The notes below the pieces were generated by a model, which was not told the origin of the DNA, made no database searches, and saw nothing but the letters and a program-made list of their open reading frames with translations. This document shows positions 1 to 9,347 of a stretch of DNA of 64,000 bases, one piece after another (within the stretch, counting starts at the first letter, position 1; the number at the start of each line of letters is the position of its first letter). The translations under genes and the position numbers were made by a program. Origin of the DNA: Terrimonas ginsenosidimutans (GTDB lineage: Bacteria > Bacteroidota > Bacteroidia > Chitinophagales > Chitinophagaceae). The stretch covers positions 1 through 64,000 of the forward strand of contig NZ_JAKLTR010000005.1 of NCBI RefSeq assembly GCF_022012415.1, given 5' to 3'.

Positions 1-75
1 CAACCCCTCGGGAAAAAAACGCCTTGCCCGCCCGGCAAAAAAAGTGCACAGAGCCTTCGACCTCCCGTCGAAAAA
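1..75. repeat. Outer flank of a probable third foldback repeat copy
   Basis: These bases match the right-hand flank of the foldback repeat at 15287-15352 block by block: a TCGG(G) run with A-tract, the CGCCTTGCCCGCC(C)GGC block, a second A-tract, and the small palindrome TTCGACCTCCCGTCGAA at 56-72. In the intact copy these blocks begin about 15 bp outside the 58-bp terminal repeat. I infer that the body of another copy lies just left of the window. The left edge cannot be seen. Confidence 0.7.
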
Positions 76-97
76 AACCACCTTCCCCGAAATCATT

Positions 98-105
98 TAC
101 CTTTG
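98..105 (+). promoter_or_regulatory. TAnnTTTG -7 promoter element for the DUF3109 gene
   Basis: TACCTTTG matches the Bacteroidetes -7 consensus exactly. It ends four bases before the ATG at 110, so transcription would start at or within a few bases of the start codon and the mRNA would have almost no leader. No clear -33 TTG at the usual spacing was identified. Confidence 0.5.
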
Positions 106-109
106 CCCC

Positions 110-706
110 ATGATTGTAATAGACAACATCCTGATCAGTGACGAAGTAATCGAAAAGAGGTTTGTCTGCGACCTGGGAAAATGCAAAGGCGGGTGCTGCG
201 AAGACGGCGATGCCGGTGCTCCGTTGGCCAAAGACGAACTGGCAATGGTAGATAAATATTACGAAAAGATTAAATCCTATCTCCCGGCCGATGCCATCGC
301 CGAGATCGAGAGAAAAGGACTCTACGAATATAATGACGAATTCGGCTGGGTTACCCCCACATTGCCAAGCGACAATGAGATCTGTGTTTATGCCTATCGC
401 GAGCGCGACGGCATGATCAAATGCGCATTCGAACAGGCTTATTATGACGGGCTGATCTCCTGGAAAAAACCCATCAGCTGCCACCTGTATCCTATCATCG
501 CTAAATCAGGCGTGCATGGCGATTATGAACGCGTCAATTACGAACCGCGGGAGCAGATGTGCAAACCAGCCTGTCAGCTCGGTGAAGAACTGAAGGTACC
601 CGTCTACAAATTCCTGAAAGAGCCACTTATCAGAAAATACGGCGAAGAGTTTTACGAAACACTCGACGCTATTGCCACCGGTTATTTTGATGAAAATGAA
701 AAATAG
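110..706 (+). CDS. DUF3109 family cysteine-rich protein
   Basis: This 198-residue protein matches the conserved, uncharacterised DUF3109 family of Bacteroidetes. It carries many cysteines in conserved-looking spacing: C20, C25, C29 and C30 (CDLGKCKGGCC), a later C and CAFE, SCHLYP, and CKPAC near residue 155. The pattern resembles the metal- or Fe-S-binding arrangement of YkgJ-like proteins, but the ligand is unknown. An upstream in-frame ATG at 44 lies in repeat sequence; ATG 110 is chosen because the family begins close to this point and a promoter element sits just before it. The LutB-like gene follows after 6 bp, so the two are probably co-transcribed. Confidence 0.85.
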   Translation: MIVIDNILISDEVIEKRFVCDLGKCKGGCCEDGDAGAPLAKDELAMVDKYYEKIKSYLPADAIAEIERKGLYEYNDEFGWVTPTLPSDNEICVYAYRERDGMIKCAFEQAYYDGLISWKKPISCHLYPIIAKSGVHGDYERVNYEPREQMCKPACQLGEELKVPVYKFLKEPLIRKYGEEFYETLDAIATGYFDENEK

Positions 707-712
707 CAACAG

Positions 713-2104
713 GTGAAAGATACAGTTTCCCGTTTTCAAACAAAAAGTGCTGAGAAAGCTGCGGACCTCAAACACCGCAAGACGATCAATTTCAATATTG
801 GTAAATACAATGCTGTTGTGCCAAATGGTAAGCAGCAGTTTGCGGAACTTGAACTTGCCCGTGAGCGGGCCAAGAACCTGAAATGGCGTGCCATCGAAAC
901 GCTTGATCAGCATCTTGAAAGTTTTGAGTCGAACATCTCCCGTCGTGGTGCTAAAGTGATCTGGGCAGAAAATGCAGAACAGGCCCTGGCAGAGATCGGG
1001 AAGATCTGCGAAGAAAAGAACTGCAAAACGCTGGTGAAAAGCAAGAGCATGGTCACAGAGGAGATCCACCTGAACCACTATCTTGAAAAGAAGGGTATCG
1101 AGAGCATTGAAACAGACCTGGGAGAATACATTCAGCAACTGGATAACGAGCCCCCCTATCATATCGTTACGCCTGCCATGCACAAAAGCAAGGAGGACAT
1201 CGCTAAACTTTTTGCCGAAAAACTGGGCACAGACCCCTCTCTGACTCCCGAACAACTGACCCTTGTTGCACGGGATATCCTCCGCCAGAAATACAGGGAG
1301 GCAGAAGTAGGGGTGACCGGCGCTAACTTTATCATTGCGGATATTGGCGCGGTTGCCGTTACAGAGAATGAGGGCAATGGCCGGCTCAGCTGCTCCATGC
1401 CGAAAACACATATCGTCATCGTTGGAATTGAAAAGGTGATCCCATCTATGACGGATCTGGGCTTGTTCTGGCCCTTATTGGCCACATTCGGAACAGGTCA
1501 GCGGATCACCTCCTATAACACGATCATTGCGGGGCCAAAGCAACCCGGAGAAACGGATGGGCCCGAAGAAATGTATGTGATCCTGCTTGACAATGGCAGG
1601 ACCAATATTCTTGCCAGTGAAAAGCAAAGGGAAAGCCTTTATTGCATCCGTTGCGGCGCTTGTCTGAATGCTTGCCCTGTTTATAAAAATATTGGCGGCC
1701 ATACTTATGGGACAACATACAGCGGTCCTATCGGATCAGTGATCACCCCGAATCTGAAAGAGATGGGTGACTGGAAACATCTGAGCTATGCATCATCACT
1801 TTGCGGGAATTGTACGGAAGTTTGCGCCGTTAAGATCAATCTCCATGAATTATTGTTAGAGAACAGGCATGAAGCTGTTGTGGAAAAGGAAACAGACTTC
1901 TCTGAACGTATCGTGTGGAAGATGTGGAAGACGGCTATGCTCAAAAGAAAATGGATGAATGCCGGCAGTGGGAACATGAAAAGCTGGGTCATCAATAAAG
2001 TAGGGAAAGCCTGGACAAAAAATCACGGCAAGCTTGATTTTCCAAAGAAATCATTCAATGAGCAGTGGTTAGAGAAACATCCGGAAGACAAAAGGAAAAG
2101 ATAG
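713..2104 (+). CDS. lutB: LutB-like LUD domain iron-sulfur protein
   Basis: The 463-residue protein has an N-terminal LUD domain (about residues 65-300) followed by a ferredoxin-type region with two cysteine clusters: CIRCGACLNACP starting at residue 311 and CGNCTEVC starting at residue 364. This is the layout of LutB, the iron-sulfur subunit of the LutABC L-lactate oxidation system, which acts in the cytoplasm. The start is GTG, 6 bp after the DUF3109 stop. No lutA-like gene is adjacent; a single-LUD LutC-like gene lies about 24 kb away at 26598. A role in lactate oxidation is inferred from the family and has not been demonstrated for this group. Confidence 0.85.
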   Translation: MKDTVSRFQTKSAEKAADLKHRKTINFNIGKYNAVVPNGKQQFAELELARERAKNLKWRAIETLDQHLESFESNISRRGAKVIWAENAEQALAEIGKICEEKNCKTLVKSKSMVTEEIHLNHYLEKKGIESIETDLGEYIQQLDNEPPYHIVTPAMHKSKEDIAKLFAEKLGTDPSLTPEQLTLVARDILRQKYREAEVGVTGANFIIADIGAVAVTENEGNGRLSCSMPKTHIVIVGIEKVIPSMTDLGLFWPLLATFGTGQRITSYNTIIAGPKQPGETDGPEEMYVILLDNGRTNILASEKQRESLYCIRCGACLNACPVYKNIGGHTYGTTYSGPIGSVITPNLKEMGDWKHLSYASSLCGNCTEVCAVKINLHELLLENRHEAVVEKETDFSERIVWKMWKTAMLKRKWMNAGSGNMKSWVINKVGKAWTKNHGKLDFPKKSFNEQWLEKHPEDKRKR

Positions 2105-2131
2105 TATCTTAACGGTTGTACAATTACTCCT

Positions 2132-3439
2132 TTGCTCGTTTACACTCCTGAAATAACGCCCCGCATACAATACATCTTCGATTTTATCGGGAAGGAACTG
2201 CTGCAGGAAGGATTCTTCCTTACAAGCGATAGACAAACATTCATCAATGATACAAATCCAGCTATCAACTATTCGGACGAACGGATCAGAACAGACGAAT
2301 GGTTTTTAAAAGCAACACCGCTTTTATCAGAAACAGGCATTCAACAACAGGATGTTTCATGTTCCGAACAACCGGGCTTTAAAACTTTTTTTCCAACAAA
2401 AGGTGATCTTCCTTTCGACATCTTCGCCGCTGCGTTCTATCTCTTAAGCCGTTATGAAGAATATCTTCCGCATGAAAAGGATATGTACGGAAGATACGCT
2501 CATCAAAATTCACTTGCATTCCGTGAAGGATTTTTGAATGTTCCATTGGTTAATACCTGGCTTGACTTCTTTAAGACATCTTTGAAAAACAGGTTTCCTT
2601 CGCTTGTATTCAAATCCACTTCATTTCTGTTCCTTCCGACATACGATATTGACATTGCATGGTCATTTAAACACAAAGGTTGGCGAAGACAACTTGGAGG
2701 ATTTGCCAGATTATTTTTAACAGGAAAATGGAGCGATATTGGCAATCGCCTCTCTGTTCTCAGGGGTAAAACAAAAGATCCGTTTGATGCATACGGCTGG
2801 ATGAATCAGCTGCATGAGAAGTATAAGCTGAAGCCCTACTATTTCTTTTTACTGGCTACCAGACCGGGGAAGTATGACAAGAATATCTCACCGTTCAATA
2901 CGGCGATGAAGAACCTGGTCAGTGAACATGTCATCCGTTATCCTGTCGGAATTCATCCTTCATGGCAAAGCGGAGAAGATCATCATGAATTAAATAAAGA
3001 GATCGGGTTACTGGCAGATCTGACCGGTAACAAAATACTGTCGTCCCGGCAGCATTATATCCGGTTTACATTACCGGAAACATTCCGAAGACTGATCGGT
3101 AGTGGTGTAGGCTTTGACTTTTCAATGGGATATGGAAGTATCAATGGATTCAGAGCGTCAGTTGCAACTCCCTTCTATTGGTATGACCTGGAAAAGGAAT
3201 TGCAGACAAGCCTGCTACTATTCCCATTTTGTTTTATGGAAGCGAACTCGTTTTATGAACAACATGATTCGCCGCAACAGGCTTTGGCAGAAATGAAGCA
3301 TTATTACAAAGTGGTGAAGGAAGTAAACGGAACATTTATCATGATCTGGCATAATTCATTCCTGGGGACAGATGAATTGTATAGAGGCTGGCGTGACGTA
3401 TACGCAGAATTTATGCGTATTAATGCCGGACAAAAATAG
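2132..3439 (+). CDS. Polysaccharide deacetylase family protein (DUF7033-like N-terminus)
   Basis: The 435-residue protein looks like the Bacteroidetes family that joins a DUF7033-like N-terminal region to a divergent NodB-type deacetylase fold. Visible motifs are TYDIDIAW (metal-binding Asp pair, about residue 170), GIHPSW (His motif, about residue 275) and IWHNSF near the C-terminus. No signal peptide is seen, so it may act in the cytoplasm, possibly on envelope glycan precursors. The start is taken as TTG at 2132 because the product then begins LVYTPEITPRI, as is usual in this family; no ATG precedes it in frame. It follows lutB by 27 bp. Substrate unknown. Confidence 0.75.
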   Translation: MLVYTPEITPRIQYIFDFIGKELLQEGFFLTSDRQTFINDTNPAINYSDERIRTDEWFLKATPLLSETGIQQQDVSCSEQPGFKTFFPTKGDLPFDIFAAAFYLLSRYEEYLPHEKDMYGRYAHQNSLAFREGFLNVPLVNTWLDFFKTSLKNRFPSLVFKSTSFLFLPTYDIDIAWSFKHKGWRRQLGGFARLFLTGKWSDIGNRLSVLRGKTKDPFDAYGWMNQLHEKYKLKPYYFFLLATRPGKYDKNISPFNTAMKNLVSEHVIRYPVGIHPSWQSGEDHHELNKEIGLLADLTGNKILSSRQHYIRFTLPETFRRLIGSGVGFDFSMGYGSINGFRASVATPFYWYDLEKELQTSLLLFPFCFMEANSFYEQHDSPQQALAEMKHYYKVVKEVNGTFIMIWHNSFLGTDELYRGWRDVYAEFMRINAGQK

Positions 3440-3785
3440 AGAAAGACCCTAGCCGGTGTTGCAGCGGTGTATTACAGGCGGATTAACTGAACAGAAAGGC
3501 GGATGTGTCTGCCGGGGTTCAACCCTAAAGAAACCATACAGAACCCCTGACTAAACCTCGGTCATATGTCTCGCGAAGGTCACGTAAACATCACGTAAAC
3601 TTTTTCGTGGATTTAACGGAAATGTCTGGAAGCCGTTTGTTTACCGGAAGATACAAACATAACCATCAGGGAATACTGTCCGATGAGGGGCAGCAAGCAG
3701 TTTTCAGGAAAGATGGGTAATGACCAACAATGTCCCGCAAACGGAATCCAAGCCGGGAAGATAAAATCCTGGAAGGATGGTTGGA
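3440..3785. other. Intergenic region between convergent genes, no gene seen
   Basis: About 350 bp separate the convergent deacetylase and EamA genes. I see no credible reading frame and no strong terminator. The only regularity is a short direct repeat, CACGTAAAC at 3581-3589 and again at 3592-3600, whose meaning is unknown. Confidence 0.4.
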
Positions 3786-4808
3786 TCAGATCCCCTCAGC
3801 TTCCGGTTGTTCCACTGCTGGCAGCGCTTTGAATGCTTTATTCACAAGATAAACGCCTGCGAGCGCAACCAGCCCTCCGGCAATGATATACAAAGTTATC
3901 TTCTCTGAAAAAAGTAATGCACCCAACATTGCTGCCACGACCGGATTGACATAGGCATAAATAGAAGCCTGCTCCGTCGGCAGATTCTGCAATGCATATA
4001 AATAAGCCATAAAAGAAATAAGCGAGCCAAACAGAACGAGATAGCCTACAGAAGCCCAGGATTGCCAGGGGATCTCGCTGAAAGGAATTGCCAGCTTACT
4101 GGAAGGGGTATTGGCAACCTGTGTAAACACAAGAAGTATAAAACCAGAGATCACCATTTGTAATCCGAGGCTGAAATATGGATTGAAAGATGCCGCTTTC
4201 TTCTTTGTATAAAGTGTTCCGAATGCCCAGGTCCAGGTAGCCGCCAGTGAGATAAGAATACCAAACCTGAAATCCGGGTTTTGAAAGTCACTCAAATGAT
4301 CAAAAAATACAACACAGATCCCGGCAAACCCTATCAGTAATCCGATGATCGCTTTTGTTGGGATTTTTGTGCTGGAAGTAAACAGCCCGATAACAACGAT
4401 CCATAAAGGAAAGATGGAGCCGATAATCGCACCAAGCCCGGCTGTGATATGCTGCAGGCCCCAGGTGCTAAGCCCGTTTGTCAATGCAAAGTTCAGCAGG
4501 CTCAATATAACAATGCTGACCCATTCTTTTCTATTAGGAAGTTTAGCGCCTTTTGAAAGAAAGTAGATCACATAGCATAATCCGCCAATGCTTTGCCTGA
4601 TGCCAGCCATTTGCAATGATGGCATGTATTTCACTCCCTGTTTTGAGGCAAGCCAGGTAGTGCCCCATAAAAAGCAAACCATCGCCAAAGCGAATATCGC
4701 TTTGGCGCGGGTGCCTTTACGCCGGATCGTCAGCGGATTAAAAACCGATAACCCGCGAACGGAATTACCGGTTTGTGATAATGTTTTGTATAGGTCGAAA
4801 CGGGGCAT
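3786..4808 (-). CDS. EamA/DMT family transporter
   Basis: The 340-residue protein has about ten hydrophobic segments arranged as two EamA repeats, typical of drug/metabolite transporters in the inner membrane. The first segment carries the common FLWGTTWLA motif near residue 47 and the second half ends with a NPVVAAMLGALLFSE-like segment characteristic of the family. The start codon overlaps the purH stop by one base (TAATG), so the gene is translationally coupled to purH. Direction and substrate cannot be told from sequence; coupling to purH would fit a purine-related or generic efflux substrate, but that is only a guess. Confidence 0.85.
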   Translation of the reverse strand: MPRFDLYKTLSQTGNSVRGLSVFNPLTIRRKGTRAKAIFALAMVCFLWGTTWLASKQGVKYMPSLQMAGIRQSIGGLCYVIYFLSKGAKLPNRKEWVSIVILSLLNFALTNGLSTWGLQHITAGLGAIIGSIFPLWIVVIGLFTSSTKIPTKAIIGLLIGFAGICVVFFDHLSDFQNPDFRFGILISLAATWTWAFGTLYTKKKAASFNPYFSLGLQMVISGFILLVFTQVANTPSSKLAIPFSEIPWQSWASVGYLVLFGSLISFMAYLYALQNLPTEQASIYAYVNPVVAAMLGALLFSEKITLYIIAGGLVALAGVYLVNKAFKALPAVEQPEAEGI

Positions 4809-6331
4809 TAATGTTTAAAATGCCTTGTGCCCGTGATCACCATCGCCAGTTTGTTTTCCTGGCAATAATCGATCGAATCTTTATCCCGGATCGAACCGCC
4901 AGGCTGGATAAACGAAGTGATACCGGCTTCATGACCCATCTTCACACAATCATTGAACGGGAAGAATGCATCACTTGCCATTACCGCACCGTTGAGGTCG
5001 AAGTTGAATTGTTTTGCTTTTTCGACAGCCTGCCTCAAAGAATCTATACGGCTTGTTTGTCCGCAACCTTTTCCGATCAGCTGCCTGTCTTTTACCAGTG
5101 CGATCGCATTTGACTTGAGATGCTTACAAACCAGGTTTGCGAAGAGCAGATCATCTTTTTCCGCAGCGGTTGTGGCACGGCCACCCGCTTCTTTCCATTC
5201 CGCAAAATTGCCTTCGTCAACACCCTGGGCCAGTACACCATTCAGTACAGATTTATATTGCACTTTATTACCTGGTTGTGCTTTTAACTGAAGCAGGATA
5301 CGATTCTTTTTTGACTTCAGAATGGTCAGCGCTTCATCGCTGAAAGAAGGGGCGATCAACACTTCAAAGAAGAGTTCGTTGATCGCTTCTGCAGTAGCAG
5401 CATCAACCGTTCCGCTTGTTACGAGCACACCGCCAAACGCGCTTTCCGGATCTCCCGCCAGTGCGGCATCCCAGCTTTCTTTGATGCTGCTTCGCTGTGC
5501 AATACCGCATACATTGGTATGCTTGATGATCGCAAATGTAATACCAGCACCAGCAAAAGGGAACTCGTTGATAAGCTGAACAGCAGCGTCAACATCCACA
5601 AGGTTATTATAAGAAAGTTCTTTACCGTTCAATTGAGCGAACAGTTTATCGAGATCTCCATAGAATACCCCGGTCTGGTGGGGGTTTTCGCCGTAGCGCA
5701 TTGTTTTCGGGAACGGAATTGATTCCAGGAAATACAGAGAGCTTTCTGTATTAAAGTATTTTGCGATCGCGACATCGTAATGAGCAACAGTCTCGAATGC
5801 TTTTGCCGCAAACATTTTGCGTTGTTCAAGGCTCAGCTCGCCATTTTGATTGCGCAGGATCTCTTCCAGTACGGAGTAATCTTTCTTAGCTGCAATCACG
5901 GTTACATCGCGGAAGTTCTTCGCTGCGGCACGGATCATTGAAGGTCCTCCGATATCGATCTTTTCAATGATGAGTTTCTCTTCACTGGTAGAAGCAACCG
6001 TTTCTTCAAATGGATAAAGGTCCACGATCACAAGGTCAAGTTCAGGGATATTATATTGCTTCATTTCCTCAACATGCGTATCATCGTCACGTTTTCCCAG
6101 GATCCCGCCGAACACAGACGGGTGAAGCGTTTTTACCCGGCCTCCAAGAATAGACGGGTAAGTGGTCAGGTTTTCAACCGGAACTACATTGATGCCCAGT
6201 TTTTCGATAAACTGCTGAGTGCCGCCGGTGGAATAGATCGTCACACCATTTTCAGACAGCCATTTTACGAGAGAGTCAAGACCGTCTTTGTAAAAAACGG
6301 AAATCAATGCAGATTGGATCTTCTTATTCAT
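4808..6331 (-). CDS. purH: Bifunctional AICAR transformylase / IMP cyclohydrolase
   Basis: PurH catalyses the last two steps of de novo IMP synthesis: formylation of AICAR using 10-formyl-THF, then ring closure. The 507-residue length is normal. The N-terminal MGS-like cyclohydrolase domain (about 1-190) has the STGGTQQFIE and GGRVKTLHP motifs; the C-terminal transformylase domain includes RYGENPHQ, KHTNVCG, and the terminal PGGSIRD and VITGTRHF. It follows comEC on the minus strand after 76 bp, has its own promoter element inside that gap, and is overlapped by the EamA transporter gene. Confidence 0.97.
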   Translation of the reverse strand: MNKKIQSALISVFYKDGLDSLVKWLSENGVTIYSTGGTQQFIEKLGINVVPVENLTTYPSILGGRVKTLHPSVFGGILGKRDDDTHVEEMKQYNIPELDLVIVDLYPFEETVASTSEEKLIIEKIDIGGPSMIRAAAKNFRDVTVIAAKKDYSVLEEILRNQNGELSLEQRKMFAAKAFETVAHYDVAIAKYFNTESSLYFLESIPFPKTMRYGENPHQTGVFYGDLDKLFAQLNGKELSYNNLVDVDAAVQLINEFPFAGAGITFAIIKHTNVCGIAQRSSIKESWDAALAGDPESAFGGVLVTSGTVDAATAEAINELFFEVLIAPSFSDEALTILKSKKNRILLQLKAQPGNKVQYKSVLNGVLAQGVDEGNFAEWKEAGGRATTAAEKDDLLFANLVCKHLKSNAIALVKDRQLIGKGCGQTSRIDSLRQAVEKAKQFNFDLNGAVMASDAFFPFNDCVKMGHEAGITSFIQPGGSIRDKDSIDYCQENKLAMVITGTRHFKH

Positions 6332-6394
6332 CCGGTATTTTTTTGATGTTGATAAAGGTCCGGGAGACGGACCGATCTTTTAAAAAATGAGCCG

Positions 6395-6402
6395 CAAAAG
6401 TA
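6395..6402 (-). promoter_or_regulatory. TAnnTTTG -7 promoter element for purH
   Basis: On the minus strand TACTTTTG, followed by C, matches the Bacteroidetes -7 consensus about 60 bp upstream of the purH start. The leader contains a small hairpin (GGTCCG/CGGACC, plus-strand 6358-6374), which might act as a weak comEC terminator or a purH leader structure. Confidence 0.45.
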
Positions 6403-6407
6403 CGCTA

Positions 6408-8471
6408 TCATAACTTCATCACAAAAGCTCCTTTTGTGCGCACATCATGATATGGAATACCGGATGCTTCACATTCAAGCTGCCAGCGCCGGGAAATGTA
6501 CGCCGGGACGGATGCATCAGCCACTACCTGCCTGATAGTCATAGCCTCAAGAAGCCCGCTGGCATCGGATGACGGCTTCTGCGACAAAATGATGAGGTCG
6601 ATCTTCTCTGGAAGATCTGATGACTGATACCTCAATGTGCGATCAATAATGACGATCCTTTTGGACAGAAATGACAGATAATTGCCGGAATTGACCAACA
6701 GGCTGGCATAAGGTTGTTTCAAGCGGAATAAACTGCGCGTAAGTCCCTGATCATGATCACCAGGTTCCGCATTGCCAATCGAGGCAAAAGCCCTCCCCCC
6801 GATAAAGTCGGCCGACTGCCGGTACACAATGATCATCTGCTGGTTAGCGGTTTTAAGAAAAGATATGCAGCGGATCGTGGCGAATGCCATTAACATCAGC
6901 GAGGCAGCATAGAGTAACATCCGCGTTCTGTCCCTGTAGATAAGACAGCAAAGGAGGAAGATCAGGAACGCCGCCAGGAATACGGCCTGTAAAAAGCTTA
7001 TCTGCAAGCCATCCCATACGGCATAGGGTAATTGCTCTACCCGCTCAACACAGGTATTCATCAGGCGTATCAGAAATGAAGTAAGGGCTGCGGTGAGAGA
7101 ATAGAGAAATGGTATAAAACTGATCAGGCAAAGGAAGATCTCCAGCAGAAGAATAAGGCTTGATAGCGGGACTGCGATGATGTTTGATATCAGAAAGTAA
7201 TTCGGAAACTGATGGAAATGATAAATGCAGATCGGCAGCGTGAGTAATTGCGCCGCAAGAGTGACGGCATTCATTTGCCAGATACTATCAACCAGTTTAT
7301 TGCTGAAACTCAACAGATGGTAGATCGGTTTCATAAAAACAACTATGCCAATGATGGCTGCATAAGACAATTGAAATCCGGCATCCCAAAGCCAGAACGG
7401 ATTGTAACAAAGGAGGAGAAATGCGGATACTGCCAGGGAATTGAGAACATTTGATCGGCGCGACAAACTGTTACCGATAACAATGCAGGTGAACATGATC
7501 GCAGACCGTAATACGGATGGTTGTGCGCCGGCAAGCAGTGTAAAGATCCATAGACCGGCAATGATGAATACAGGGCCGATCCATTTTAGCCTGCGATTTC
7601 TGGAAAGAGGCTGCAGCATCTGCACGAGCAGCCAGTAGATCAATCCAAGATGTAACCCGGAAATAGCAATGATATGGACCACGCCCGTATTGGTATAAGA
7701 TTGGACAAGTGTTTGATCAAGTTCGTCTTCATAGCCGATCAGCAGGGCTTCCGCCAGTCCGCGCTCCCTTTTTTCGGGAAAAGCTTTTTGGAAGGTAGAG
7801 AGCACCCGGTTTCTGATCCGGTTAATGAAGCCGGCAATAATACGCTGCTCCCGCCCCACGATGACGAAATCGTTTTTCAGAAACAACTGGTGTGTTATCC
7901 CATGGAATAGAGAGTATTCACCGTAATCAAAAGCGCCGGGACTTGCTTTCGGAGAAATTGGCTGAAGCCGGGAGTGGGTGACGAGGATATCGCCGGCGTT
8001 CAGATCCTGCAGGTTATTACTTTTTGGAACATACACATAGATCTTTCCTTTTACTGATAATTGCTGATCTTCCCGGATCAATTTGATCACAGTGGCGGTT
8101 GTTTTGAAACTTTTCTGCTTTTCTGAAGGGGGTTCGAGCAGTTTTATTACCAAAGCGTCAGTTTCTTGGTATATATTACCAAGCCAAAGGGAGCGTTTCC
8201 GAATATCCTGTTGCCAGACAGCGATGGCTCCTAAAGCGAGAAATAGCAGAAATACCGATAGACCATTGATAAACCCGGATCTGAACCGGCTGAAAAACGG
8301 CAGTACAGAAAAGCTGTAAACCGCTATCAGTCCGATGCTAACCAACGCTAAACCCAACAGCACACTGACCGGAGTGGGCCAGTAGTATTGACAGGCGATC
8401 CCCAGAAAAAAAGGGATCACGAGCCGGCTTACCGGGACTTTTTTCCAGAAAAAACGGGTTGAATTCGGCAT
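6408..8471 (-). CDS. comEC: ComEC/Rec2 family DNA uptake channel protein
   Basis: The 687-residue polytopic membrane protein has the order expected of ComEC: N-terminal transmembrane pair, a DUF4131-like soluble region (about 90-230), and then the Competence domain with the conserved AISGLHLGLIYWLL segment near residue 275 and many following membrane helices. The family forms the inner-membrane channel for DNA uptake in natural transformation. The C-terminal soluble part (about 540-687) is in the place of the metallo-beta-lactamase domain but lacks an HxHxDH motif, as in many Bacteroidetes members. Start ATG is followed by a basic N-terminus and a membrane helix. Confidence 0.88.
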   Translation of the reverse strand: MPNSTRFFWKKVPVSRLVIPFFLGIACQYYWPTPVSVLLGLALVSIGLIAVYSFSVLPFFSRFRSGFINGLSVFLLFLALGAIAVWQQDIRKRSLWLGNIYQETDALVIKLLEPPSEKQKSFKTTATVIKLIREDQQLSVKGKIYVYVPKSNNLQDLNAGDILVTHSRLQPISPKASPGAFDYGEYSLFHGITHQLFLKNDFVIVGREQRIIAGFINRIRNRVLSTFQKAFPEKRERGLAEALLIGYEDELDQTLVQSYTNTGVVHIIAISGLHLGLIYWLLVQMLQPLSRNRRLKWIGPVFIIAGLWIFTLLAGAQPSVLRSAIMFTCIVIGNSLSRRSNVLNSLAVSAFLLLCYNPFWLWDAGFQLSYAAIIGIVVFMKPIYHLLSFSNKLVDSIWQMNAVTLAAQLLTLPICIYHFHQFPNYFLISNIIAVPLSSLILLLEIFLCLISFIPFLYSLTAALTSFLIRLMNTCVERVEQLPYAVWDGLQISFLQAVFLAAFLIFLLCCLIYRDRTRMLLYAASLMLMAFATIRCISFLKTANQQMIIVYRQSADFIGGRAFASIGNAEPGDHDQGLTRSLFRLKQPYASLLVNSGNYLSFLSKRIVIIDRTLRYQSSDLPEKIDLIILSQKPSSDASGLLEAMTIRQVVADASVPAYISRRWQLECEASGIPYHDVRTKGAFVMKL

Positions 8472-8799
8472 ATTTCCAGCAAATACAGCGATTAATCAGG
8501 AAAGGTTGTTTGATTACGGCAGGGACCGCTTTTTGAAGTACGTTCAATATTCCAATATTTATACGGGTAAATCACCATTTTTTTACGGTGTTTTAAGCGG
8601 GTGTAATAACGGTTTTGAATAAATAATCTTCCCGTTTTTATTCCATTTTTTTCACAGAATTCCTTGATTATCCTTATTGTATAAATATGTTTAATTCATA
8701 AATTATTGATTATATAGAAATTATACGATAGCCTGCAGCCTGCTGGGGTGATAGTTTTGACTTGTAAACGGTTTTACACCACTCAAAAAAATTAAGGCT
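8472..8799. promoter_or_regulatory. Divergent intergenic region with TAnnTTTG at 8752-8759
   Basis: This 328-bp AT-rich gap separates comEC (minus) from the conserved protein gene at 8800 (plus). TAGTTTTG at 8752-8759 is an exact -7 match about 40 bp before that gene's ATG. No reading frame of note is present. The rest of the gap, rich in A/T runs, shows nothing I can name. Confidence 0.45.
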
Positions 8800-9258
8800 A
8801 TGGTAACTATTCAAACAAAATCATTAAAGGCAGGTAAGCAAGTAGATACGAAACACGTAGACAACGCGATCCGCAATTACAAGCAGGAGAGATGGGCGCA
8901 GAATTCTGAGCGTCTTGGGAAGGCAGATTCGCTTAGTGTTTGGTACAGCATTGAGGAGCTCGAGGAGTTTATCGCATTGAGTAAGGAGCATGGCGCGGAC
9001 GGTCTTAAAATGTATTTCGGAGCGTACGATAAAAATAACACGGAAGATCCTTTGCGTGCGGGACGTCAGACGATCGTGATCGTGGCTACAAAACATAAAG
9101 AAGGCAATACAAACAAGGATGTATATATCCAGACAGAGCAGGGGTCAAGTGTTCTTGCTTATAATATGGGAGCGATCTGTCCTCCATTCTGTGGAAAAGA
9201 TGGCGGTCTTGGCGTAACTATCCTGGATAAGGGCGAAGAGGGATTTGTTCTGGTTTAA
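8800..9258 (+). CDS. Conserved Bacteroidetes protein of unknown function
   Basis: The 152-residue soluble protein has no signal peptide and no membrane segment. I recognise the type from many Bacteroidetes genomes (the C-terminal pattern ICPPFCG ... LGVTILDKGEEGF is typical) but know no function. The N-terminus is basic (IQTKSLKAGKQV); a central region reads SIEELEEFI and MYFGAYD. The gene stands alone with its own promoter element and a strong terminator, which suggests single-gene regulation. Confidence 0.75.
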   Translation: MVTIQTKSLKAGKQVDTKHVDNAIRNYKQERWAQNSERLGKADSLSVWYSIEELEEFIALSKEHGADGLKMYFGAYDKNNTEDPLRAGRQTIVIVATKHKEGNTNKDVYIQTEQGSSVLAYNMGAICPPFCGKDGGLGVTILDKGEEGFVLV

Positions 9259-9286
9259 TCGCTGATTTGCCCTGGGAAAATTTTAC

Positions 9287-9318
9287 AGAACCTCCGCTAT
9301 CGGAGGTTCTGTTTTTTT
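9287..9318 (+). terminator. Intrinsic terminator
   Basis: AGAACCTCCG / CGGAGGTTCT form a 10-bp perfect stem with a TAT-containing short loop, followed directly by GTTTTTTT. It ends the single-gene unit that starts at 8800. Confidence 0.9.
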
Positions 9319-9347
9319 AGGCTACATTTAGAGCTTATTATAGCTGA

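Noticed and set aside
506-1411. 301-codon minus-strand frame opposite the DUF3109 and lutB genes
   Set aside because: It runs antisense to two genes with clear cysteine motifs and shows no recognisable domain.
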